From positions 310,001 through 374,000 of the forward strand of contig NZ_WHNY01000004.1 in assembly GCF_013141695.1 (NCBI RefSeq): a stretch of DNA of 64,000 bases, read 5' to 3'. Below are positions 9,422 to 16,730 of this stretch, piece after piece. The position numbers and the translations under genes are program-made. Positions within the stretch are counted from its first letter, which is position 1; the number at the start of each line of letters is the position of its first letter. This stretch comes from Paenibacillus plantarum. Its GTDB lineage: Bacteria; Bacillota; Bacilli; Paenibacillales; NBRC-103111. A model generated the notes under the pieces. That model saw only the letters and a program-made list of their open reading frames with translations, did not search any database and had not been told where the DNA came from.

Positions 9422-12211
9422 TCATACATTTGAGGACGCTTCCATAGGGTTAACGCTCTGGTACGGAAGCCGGATTGTCACTATCGTTCCAACACCGGGA
9501 CTATCGATCGATAAGCCATACACATCGCCAAAATGGAGTTTAATTCTACTATTCACATTATATAATCCTACATTTCCCCGATCTCTATTCTCCAAACGAA
9601 GACGAATTTCTTCTAGCTTATTTTGTTCTATGCCGGGGCCGTTATCCTTGACGACCACTTCGATATGATTCTCCTTTTTCATACAGCTGACCCTGATCCT
9701 AATCTCGCTGTTATTCATCTTAAGCGTATGTCTTATTGAATTCTCAATAATGGGCTGTAGGATCATCTTATTAACGACACAATCGTTCAGCGATTCGTCC
9801 ATATGCCATTCGAAATAAATCCTATTCTTATAGCGGTAGCTCATGATCTTCGAATAGGACTGGCAGTAAACGATCTCTTCTCTAAGCGTCGTTAATGGGC
9901 TGTCTTTCCCCATGGCGTATCGAAACAGACGACTCAATAGTCCAATCATATCTACTGCCAAATGGCGCTCTCCCTTTTCGATCATATACATGATATTTTC
10001 AAGTGTATTGTAAAGGAAATGGGGATTAATTTGTGCCTGCAGCGCCTCCATGTGCAGCTCCCTTTTCTCAAATTCAAGGGTTAGCCTTTCTTCATTCGCA
10101 TCCAACGTGTCCTGTACCAACCTGTGAATCCTCTCCAGCATGTGGTTAAAGGAAATTCTTAGCTGTTCAACTTCATCAATCGCAAAGCTTCTATGGAGAG
10201 TTAATTGATTAACACGATCAAGATCAATGCTCAGATAACGGTTTTGAATGGAAGCTAGCGGCTGCACTAAATACTGTGACATCAAATAGGAAAATAGGAG
10301 AATCAGCAAAAAAAGAATGACTAACAAATAAATATCATCGAAAAAGAGACGTATCACCTGATCCCTAATCGCCGAAGCATCGTACCTTGCAATCACATAC
10401 CAGGGTAAAGCAGCGATTTTCTTGGAAAAATATATGGCGTTATTCGAGCGGAATAGGGTCCCCTCCGATGAATCCAATTGAAACGGAATGTCGGCTTTCT
10501 GCCCGATTCTTCCCATATCCGGATGGGAGATTATACGTCCATTTTCATCCATGATAAACGCTTCACTGCCATTCCCGTTCAGATCGGCATACAGATTGGT
10601 GAAGAATACACCGTTTATATCCGTTTTCATATAAGCAATCGGACTTGAATAGCGATTTATATCGACGATGCCTATGCTTAAACTTACCGTAGAGGATGCT
10701 GTATCCGTCGGTGGAAGCCAGTAAAAAATAGGTTTACGGCTAGCACGCATTTGCTCGAAAAAAGTCTGGTCGATTTGGTTTGCATGCTTATATCGATTGC
10801 TGTAGATCAATTGATTATTTATATTGTAGATGCCAATGGCATCCTCACTGAGAATGGGCAAAAAACTATCAAAAATGAGTTGATCCATATGCTGTTGCAG
10901 GTTATTGCTCGGTTGATCTACGTAGGATACAACAAACGCATCGTAAGCCAAACGGGTCATGGCAGACTCTTTTTGATCGGCAAATAACTCTACCCTATGA
11001 GCTGTCTTATCAAACAGCGTATAAAAGGTTTCTTCCAATTCCTGCGTAATAATTTTTGATGATTGCACATAAAAAACCGTAACGAAAAGACAGATAGGAA
11101 GCAGTATCGTAATTAAAAAATAGACAAAAAAACGGTCCCTCATCGTGAACCTTTTGTATCGATTCCGTCCATCTTCTACAGGTTCCCATCGTTCCTCCAA
11201 GCTGCGCTGCCTGCCGATCCAACTAATCAGGCTGTGCAAGGGGAACAAGATTTTGCGGCCAATCAAATGCGATAGAAATAAAGTAAGTAATGCGCTGCCG
11301 CCTAATATGATGAGCGAATATCCCCCAAGCGCCAGAAGCTGCCTTTTGTGAAACCCAGATTCGTTTTCAGCCAATGCGATGCGGATGTCATGAAATCCGA
11401 TATCCCGAAAAAAATAACGTTTCCCCGAGAGTGGAATGCCGTCCATTTGCTGCGTATTCTCCCTACTTTTCAGCAGTTCATTGATTTCTGGCGTAACTGT
11501 GCTCCCCTTAAATAGAACTTGGTCCTTTGCATCCAAGATCGCCAGAGATTCACCGTATGGAAGAATACGATTGAACACCCCTGCATTTAAATTGATGGTG
11601 AGTATTCCGAGTGAACCTTCTGGACCTTTAAGCGGACACATAAAGTAACTCGATTTGTTCCATATGTCCAGTAGATTTCGCAGTGCATCATCATTGATTT
11701 CCAAGGAATTCAAGTCAAATGCTTGATACGTCTGGTTTATGGAGACGAACCTGATCTGATTGTCTAGGTTGGAAAGTGACAATTGATTGCCTTCAAAATA
11801 ATACGAGGAATACTTGGCATTCGAACTGTACTGGCCACCCTTTGTCCAAACCGTGATGCCACTGATGAACTCATTTCCTTTATTCAAATTAAATAGGGAG
11901 GACTCTACATTTTGCGACAGACTCACCTTTTCATACGAGGTTGCATCTTGTCGCTCTAATTTGTCCAATGATTGGATTAATATGGTGTTATTCCGTAAAC
12001 TATCTATGGTTTGATAAATATCTTCGAATTGCTTGCGCACATCCGCGGTTGTTTGATTCAATTTCATGGCTTGCATCATATCGGTTTTCTCATCAATGTA
12101 ACGGACGGTTTTCACATAGAGCACATATCCGATAATGATGAGCATTAGTGAGACGATCGAAAGGGAGAAAAGCAACAAAAAACGATTCAGCTTTATCTCT
12201 TTTCGCTTCAT
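9422..12211 (-). CDS. Double-sensor YesM-like histidine kinase (929 aa)
   Basis: Sensor kinase paired with the response regulator immediately upstream; their stop and start overlap as TAATG, so translation is coupled. At 929 aa it is far longer than the usual 580-600 aa. It appears to carry two complete sensor units in series: membrane segment at about 11-31, extracellular region, membrane segment about 290-315, a short linker, membrane segment about 357-380, second extracellular region, and membrane segment about 638-660. A HAMP-like linker follows. The kinase H-box QINPHFLYNTLEN has His at 731; the ATP site shows PIIENSIRH, DNGPGI and VGLYNVNSRI. All catalytic motifs look intact. Confidence 0.92.
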   Translation of the reverse strand: MKRKEIKLNRFLLLFSLSIVSLMLIIIGYVLYVKTVRYIDEKTDMMQAMKLNQTTADVRKQFEDIYQTIDSLRNNTILIQSLDKLERQDATSYEKVSLSQNVESSLFNLNKGNEFISGITVWTKGGQYSSNAKYSSYYFEGNQLSLSNLDNQIRFVSINQTYQAFDLNSLEINDDALRNLLDIWNKSSYFMCPLKGPEGSLGILTINLNAGVFNRILPYGESLAILDAKDQVLFKGSTVTPEINELLKSRENTQQMDGIPLSGKRYFFRDIGFHDIRIALAENESGFHKRQLLALGGYSLIILGGSALLTLFLSHLIGRKILFPLHSLISWIGRQRSLEERWEPVEDGRNRYKRFTMRDRFFVYFLITILLPICLFVTVFYVQSSKIITQELEETFYTLFDKTAHRVELFADQKESAMTRLAYDAFVVSYVDQPSNNLQQHMDQLIFDSFLPILSEDAIGIYNINNQLIYSNRYKHANQIDQTFFEQMRASRKPIFYWLPPTDTASSTVSLSIGIVDINRYSSPIAYMKTDINGVFFTNLYADLNGNGSEAFIMDENGRIISHPDMGRIGQKADIPFQLDSSEGTLFRSNNAIYFSKKIAALPWYVIARYDASAIRDQVIRLFFDDIYLLVILFLLILLFSYLMSQYLVQPLASIQNRYLSIDLDRVNQLTLHRSFAIDEVEQLRISFNHMLERIHRLVQDTLDANEERLTLEFEKRELHMEALQAQINPHFLYNTLENIMYMIEKGERHLAVDMIGLLSRLFRYAMGKDSPLTTLREEIVYCQSYSKIMSYRYKNRIYFEWHMDESLNDCVVNKMILQPIIENSIRHTLKMNNSEIRIRVSCMKKENHIEVVVKDNGPGIEQNKLEEIRLRLENRDRGNVGLYNVNSRIKLHFGDVYGLSIDSPGVGTIVTIRLPYQSVNPMEASSNV

Positions 12212-12990
12212 TACATGCCTTCCTTGAACTGGAAGACCGATCCGCCAGATTCTCTATAGGTTTGCGGCGTAACACCGCTTATGCGTTTGAATATTTTATT
12301 GAAATACGAAAAATTGCCATAACCGACACTCATCGAAATTTCAAAAACTTTGTAATCGGTATGCAACAATAATTTCATGGACTCGTTGATTCTAACCTCG
12401 TTCAGATAATCAATAAAATTCTTTCCCGTTTCCCGCTTGAATAATGTGCTGAAATAGTTCGGATTGACGTGCAGCCGTTCCGAAACGTCTTCAAGCTTGA
12501 TTCGTTCTGGATAGTTTTCAGTAATATATTGCTTCGCAACAGCAACATACGAATTGCGATCTCCACTCGTCTTTACGACCATATGTTTAACGGAATGAAC
12601 GGGCTGCCCAGCTTCGTTCTTTAAATTATTGGCGACATCTCGGAACAGCTCGAGGAATTCATCGCGAATAATTGGCTTAAGCAGATAACCTTTCACCCCA
12701 AAACGTATCGCCTCTTTAGCATATTGAAAATCATCATACGCACTCATCAGTGCAACCTTGATGTGAGGAAATTCACTTTTCACGCACTGTGCAAGTTCTA
12801 ATCCCGTCATATTCGGCATTAAAATATCCGTCAAAATGACATCCGGATGACATTCGCGTACCATTTGTAGAGCTAATTCTCCATCAGAAGCACACCCTGC
12901 CACTTCAAATCCAATCTCAGCCCATGGCATGTTATTAATTACCCTTTCGCGAATAAACTCCTCATCATCAGCAATCAATACTTTGTACAT
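12211..12990 (-). CDS. YesN-like response regulator (receiver plus AraC DNA-binding domain)
   Basis: Two-component regulator of 259 aa. The receiver (about 1-120) has the acidic pair Asp8-Asp9 and the phospho-acceptor in ILTDIL (Asp55). The C-terminal 100 residues form an AraC-type double helix-turn-helix (LEDVSERLHVNPNYFS and IGYG-like SMSVGYGNFSYFNKIF). It is shorter than many YesN proteins, with only a brief linker. I chose the ATG at 12990, 10 nt after the G-run; an ATG three codons upstream is too close to it. It probably activates the sugar genes around it, including those with the shared 42-bp element. Confidence 0.92.
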   Translation of the reverse strand: MYKVLIADDEEFIRERVINNMPWAEIGFEVAGCASDGELALQMVRECHPDVILTDILMPNMTGLELAQCVKSEFPHIKVALMSAYDDFQYAKEAIRFGVKGYLLKPIIRDEFLELFRDVANNLKNEAGQPVHSVKHMVVKTSGDRNSYVAVAKQYITENYPERIKLEDVSERLHVNPNYFSTLFKRETGKNFIDYLNEVRINESMKLLLHTDYKVFEISMSVGYGNFSYFNKIFKRISGVTPQTYRESGGSVFQFKEGM

Positions 12991-13010
12991 CGGATCCATT
13001 CCCCCCCTGT

Positions 13011-13024
13011 TATAAGCGCTTACA
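13011..13024 (-). promoter_or_regulatory. Candidate cre (CcpA) site before the regulator gene
   Basis: On the minus strand this reads TGTAAGCGCTTATA, which matches the Bacillus cre consensus TGNAANCGNWNNCA except at one position. It lies 20 nt before the start codon, where CcpA binding would block transcription. Prediction only. Confidence 0.5.
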
Positions 13025-13075
13025 AATAGAGAAGATTGTTTCTCCTTATAAATTAGATGTTACCTTGATAAGTAT

Positions 13076-13107
13076 GAAAAAACAACTACCGTCTATAGAC
13101 GGTAGTT
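13076..13107 (-). terminator. Rho-independent terminator after the sialidase-like gene
   Basis: A perfect inverted repeat, AACTACCGTC and GACGGTAGTT around TATA (13084-13107), is followed on the minus strand by GTTTTTTC. It closes the dehydratase-dehydrogenase-sialidase unit 8 nt after the stop and separates it from the regulator-kinase unit. Confidence 0.9.
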
Positions 13108-13114
13108 ACCTTGC

Positions 13115-14185
13115 TTAAACCATTATTGTGGTGTCTAACACTGCAGCCATTAAATCGATTCCAGTCCTTTTAAACGGTGGATCTGTTGCCGGCGCATCGA
13201 AGGCCGGATCCTCGACCTGCATGTAGGTAATGATGGCTTTGCCGGATTTTGTAAACATACAATTCAGATTGGTATATTCATTCGGACCCACCGCAATGTT
13301 CCCAACTCTTTTCCAGGATTCCCCGCCATCTGTAGAAACTGCTGCGCTTAAAGGTGTACGTCGTCCGAAATGATGCTTGCCGGGTTCGTACTGACTATCG
13401 TTCCATAACAGAAGGAGTACATCGGTGCCAGGAATTCGCCGCAAACAAGTGCATGATTCCGGCGATTTCAAACCGCTTGTTTGCGGTAAACTCCACGTGT
13501 TGCCGCCGTCCATTGAAGTGCACAGAAATACCGCTCCTAATTGAGACCTGATGGACATGAGAAGACGTCTGTCGCTCAATTCAGCAACGGAGGATTCCAT
13601 AGCGCCACGCATAGGCAAATCTACGGTACCAGCTGCACGCGTCCATGTAAATCCGTCATCATCGCTAAAGTAGCATCCTATCTCATTGTGTTGACCACCT
13701 TGATGGCCTGTGCCGAAGTGGAATGGAAGTAACAACCGACCGCTGGACAATAGGTTGATATGATTCGCACCGCCTTGCAGCCATTGCCCCTTCGTACGTT
13801 CCCAAATGTGTGCAAGAAATTCCCAACTCTCGCCTCCATCCTTCGAGACATAGGTTTCCATTGTGGAGCTGGATCCCCCCTGATGGCCTCTTAAGCAATG
13901 GAGAATTAACGTACCATTGGGTAGAAGACACAGACCAGGAGCCTGTACATTGTGATCTTCTGGATTGACATCGATGAGCATCCGCTCGCGTTCCCAGGTC
14001 ATTCCGCCGTCCGTAGAAGTTTTGGCATAAATCCGGCATAAATCGAAATCGCTTCCAAAAGAACCGTCATACTTGTGCCAAACCGCTAGCAATGTACCAT
14101 CCTCCAACTCAGCGATGGAAGCCGTATCATTCCTTGGGTTATTTGCAGCGGATTTCGCAATTGTCGCGTATTTTATTGTATTCAT
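13115..14185 (-). CDS. BNR/Asp-box sialidase-superfamily protein, cytoplasmic
   Basis: Six-bladed propeller protein of the sialidase superfamily, 356 aa. Five Asp-boxes are visible: STDGGMTW, SKDGGESW, SDDDGFTW, SMDGGNTW and STDGGESW. No signal peptide is present, so it acts inside the cell, unlike classic secreted sialidases. It sits 42 nt behind a 2-hydroxyacid dehydrogenase and a dehydratase-like gene in one transcription unit, so it may be a glycosidase or lyase that releases an acidic sugar for them. Start ATG 14185 has GAGGTG upstream. Substrate unknown; a true neuraminidase role is not established. Confidence 0.82.
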   Translation of the reverse strand: MNTIKYATIAKSAANNPRNDTASIAELEDGTLLAVWHKYDGSFGSDFDLCRIYAKTSTDGGMTWERERMLIDVNPEDHNVQAPGLCLLPNGTLILHCLRGHQGGSSSTMETYVSKDGGESWEFLAHIWERTKGQWLQGGANHINLLSSGRLLLPFHFGTGHQGGQHNEIGCYFSDDDGFTWTRAAGTVDLPMRGAMESSVAELSDRRLLMSIRSQLGAVFLCTSMDGGNTWSLPQTSGLKSPESCTCLRRIPGTDVLLLLWNDSQYEPGKHHFGRRTPLSAAVSTDGGESWKRVGNIAVGPNEYTNLNCMFTKSGKAIITYMQVEDPAFDAPATDPPFKRTGIDLMAAVLDTTIMV

Positions 14186-14227
14186 CCTGTCATTTCACCT
14201 CGTAAATGGTCATTGTTGTCATTTTTT

Positions 14228-15178
14228 TTATAAATTCACCTGATTGAGAAATGGTTTCCCCTCACGATAATTCATCAGATTGTTCAAGAGCAAATGACAG
14301 AAACGATCGAATTCTTTGACCGACCGTCCTCCCGAATGAGGTGTAATGATCACATTATCCATTTCCCATAACGGACTTTCCATTGGAAGCGGTTCTACCT
14401 CGAAGACATCAAGCCCCGCGCCCTTCAGCCTACCGCTAATCAAAGCCGCATGCAGGACATTCTCATCGACGATACTTCCGCGAGCCAGATTATAGAAATA
14501 GGCCCCCTTTTTCATAGAAGCGAACATTTTATAATCAAACAATTTCTCTGTCTGTGCGTTGCCGGGTAAGATCAGAATCACATGATCAGCTTTCGCTACA
14601 GCTTCCTTCATTCGGGAGCTTGGGTACATTTCATCCATGTAAGGATGTGATTCTCCGATTTCACGACGCACCCCAATAGTACGAACGCCTAGTAGACGCA
14701 GACGTCGCGCGATTTCTGTGCCGATGCCGCCCACTCCGACAATGCAAGACGTGCTGCCATACACCTCTTCATATTCGGATTGACGACTCCAGCTATGCTT
14801 ACTCATATCGCGTATGTGATGCGAAATACGGCGCGTCAATGCGAACATCATAGCAATTAAATGCTCTGCTACAGCAACAGACATGACACCGCTAGCATTA
14901 CAAAGCGTAAAAGAAGGATCATCTTGATGTTTGTTGCCTAGGAAAGCGTCATAACCAACGCTTCCTAATTGGACAAGCCGAACCGGGCTTCCTGCCAACC
15001 ATTCCGCTTTCGGCCAACCAACGATAATATGAGACCTACTTATCTTTTCACGGAAAACAGACTCAGAAGTTTCTTCGTCTATTCGTTCCATTGACGCCCA
15101 ACCGGACAAAGCCTGCCGGATACGTTCCATGTGTTCTTCCGTAAAACCATTAACTGCAACCAAGACGTGAGGTTTCAT
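14228..15178 (-). CDS. D-2-hydroxyacid dehydrogenase, NAD(P)-dependent
   Basis: Cytoplasmic oxidoreductase of 316 aa of the D-isomer-specific 2-hydroxyacid dehydrogenase family, which interconverts 2-oxo acids and 2-hydroxy acids. The nucleotide-binding motif is GVGGIG (148-153). Catalytic residues are Arg233 (NLARGS), Glu262 (EVEPLP) and His281 (TPHSGG). Two arginines after the second beta strand (171-172) could favour NADP, as in glyoxylate/hydroxypyruvate reductases; this is inference. GGTGGGAG precedes the ATG. It lies between the dehydratase and the sialidase-like gene, where it may reduce or oxidise a sugar-acid product. Confidence 0.9.
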   Translation of the reverse strand: MKPHVLVAVNGFTEEHMERIRQALSGWASMERIDEETSESVFREKISRSHIIVGWPKAEWLAGSPVRLVQLGSVGYDAFLGNKHQDDPSFTLCNASGVMSVAVAEHLIAMMFALTRRISHHIRDMSKHSWSRQSEYEEVYGSTSCIVGVGGIGTEIARRLRLLGVRTIGVRREIGESHPYMDEMYPSSRMKEAVAKADHVILILPGNAQTEKLFDYKMFASMKKGAYFYNLARGSIVDENVLHAALISGRLKGAGLDVFEVEPLPMESPLWEMDNVIITPHSGGRSVKEFDRFCHLLLNNLMNYREGKPFLNQVNL

Positions 15179-15201
15179 GGTTTATTTCTCCCACCTTCCT
15201 A

Positions 15202-16371
15202 TTAGGATAACGTCAGCGGAACCCGATATACAGAACCTGGCATGTATGGATATTTCTCTTCCAGCCCGTCGGGCCAATGTACACCCAATCCAGGGGTTGA
15301 CGGAACCTGTATACATCCGTTCACCATTTTCAAGGGTTCAACCATCATTTCCACACGTAGGGGATTCGGCACATTGGAAAGTTCCAGAATCGTGCAGTTC
15401 CTAGAAGCAAACGCAGCGTGGAAATTCCCCATGATGCCCACTCCTCCGCACCATGCATGAACGGCAATCGGAATGGACTTACGTTCGCACATTTGCGCTA
15501 CTTGGCGGAAAACGCTTAATCCCCCGATAACGGCCGCATCCGGCTGGAACAGGTCGAGCGAATTCGCTTTCAAATACGATTCAGCTTCTACAAGACTTGT
15601 AACCGTCTCGCCTCCTGCAATAGGGATGTTGACGTGACGGCGAATTTCCGCAAATCCTTCATAGTTAGTTACCTCTGCTGGTTCTTCAATCCAAAGAAGG
15701 TTGTATTTCTCAATGCGTTTTGCGATCTCAATTGCCTGTTTGACAGACCATGGATACTTCGCTAAGCCTTGCGCAGCATCGACAGCCAGTCCGATATCCG
15801 GGCCAAGTGCTTCACGGCACACAGCAACCTTCTCTTCAATCGCGTCGATATCCGGCAGCAGGTTGATTCGAATTTTCACCGCCCGGAAGCCTTGCGACAC
15901 ATAGTCACGCATTTCTTGTTTAAGCTCGTCAATCGGCTTATTATTACCACCGCTCGCATAAGCCTTAATTTCATTATGCACCTTGCCACCAAGTAATTCG
16001 TACACTGGAACGCCAAGTGCCTTGCCTTTTAGATCCCAAAGTGCCATTTCGATGCCGCCAATCACGCATTGCGTTAGCCCCATTCTACCTAGATAATAAT
16101 TAGCAACCCGCATTCGATCGGACATCTCAAGAACGGACATGGGGTTTTGCCCGATCAGATCGTGCTCCATTTGTTCCGCTATTCCTCTGACTGCTTCGGG
16201 TGCATAAGTACCCGCGTAGGTTTCACCCAAACCATAAATGCCTACATCGGTTTCCACTTTCAGAAAGGCCGTTGGACGGTACCCTGTTTTCAGACAAATT
16301 TCCCGCTCCGCATCCCCTTTACTTGCATACGGAGCGCTGACAAGGATACATTTAACAGCTGTGATTCTCAT
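15202..16371 (-). CDS. Enolase-superfamily dehydratase (mandelate racemase type)
   Basis: Sugar-acid dehydratase or racemase of 389 aa. Expected active-site elements are present: Lys166-x-Arg168 on the second strand, metal ligands Asp198, Glu229 and Glu255, and the Asp278/His305 pair that marks the mandelate-racemase subgroup. The exact sugar acid cannot be assigned. The ATG at 16371 has GAGGGGG 10 nt upstream; the frame is open to 16497 but earlier starts lack a ribosome site. It heads the unit with the 2-hydroxyacid dehydrogenase (23 nt downstream) and sialidase-like gene. Its promoter region carries the 42-bp shared element. Confidence 0.88.
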   Translation of the reverse strand: MRITAVKCILVSAPYASKGDAEREICLKTGYRPTAFLKVETDVGIYGLGETYAGTYAPEAVRGIAEQMEHDLIGQNPMSVLEMSDRMRVANYYLGRMGLTQCVIGGIEMALWDLKGKALGVPVYELLGGKVHNEIKAYASGGNNKPIDELKQEMRDYVSQGFRAVKIRINLLPDIDAIEEKVAVCREALGPDIGLAVDAAQGLAKYPWSVKQAIEIAKRIEKYNLLWIEEPAEVTNYEGFAEIRRHVNIPIAGGETVTSLVEAESYLKANSLDLFQPDAAVIGGLSVFRQVAQMCERKSIPIAVHAWCGGVGIMGNFHAAFASRNCTILELSNVPNPLRVEMMVEPLKMVNGCIQVPSTPGLGVHWPDGLEEKYPYMPGSVYRVPLTLS

Positions 16372-16430
16372 TGCGGTTTTTCCCCCTCGATGTTCACTTT
16401 CACCAAATAATTCGTTTACTCCGCTATTTA

Positions 16431-16472
16431 TTATATAAAAGAAGCATCTGAGGTCCGTAACACAATCATTAG
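16431..16472 (-). promoter_or_regulatory. Shared upstream element, copy 2
   Basis: Near-repeat of 9361-9403, with the core GTAACAC, an ATCAT flank and a TATATAAT-like box nearest the gene, lying about 60-100 nt before the dehydratase start. Likely a common activator site plus promoter. Confidence 0.5.
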
Positions 16473-16666
16473 ACGTATCTAATACAATCTTCACCAATTT
16501 GGAGACGTTCTCTTCTGCTAATGACTGGAAGTCAGTTCAGCAGAATAATGCTTAATTAAATCCACCAAATCTAAATTTCATCCCGTTATCGTATAGCGTT
16601 CATAGTGATATTATGAGATGGCATCCAACTTCTAAAGGAAAGGGGTACGATAGTAAGTGTCTACTT

Positions 16667-16694
16667 TTGAATGCGCTTTAAAATTAACTATGAT
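16667..16694 (+). promoter_or_regulatory. Probable sigma-A promoter for the BNR-LamG gene
   Basis: TTGAAT (16667-16672) and TATGAT (16689-16694) with a 16-nt spacer lie 37 nt before the start codon at 16731. Confidence 0.5.
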
Positions 16695-16730
16695 TCATGG
16701 CAATTGATATGTTGAGAGGAGACTTTATTT

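Larger units (their letters stand above)
16372..16730. other. Divergent promoter region
   Basis: This 359-nt gap separates the dehydratase unit (minus) from the secreted BNR-LamG gene (plus). It contains the second copy of the 42-bp element, a plus-strand promoter, and an imperfect hairpin at about 16514-16545 with outer arms TTCTGCT and AGCAGAA. No open reading frame of note was found. Confidence 0.6.

Noticed and set aside
13115..14185. Naming the BNR protein a neuraminidase
   Set aside because: Asp-boxes show only the fold; the catalytic Arg triad and Tyr-Glu pair were not confirmed, and no signal peptide or sialic acid pathway is present.
16514..16545. Hairpin TTCTGCT...AGCAGAA between divergent genes
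   Set aside because: No T-tract and no known operator match; recorded only in the intergenic note.
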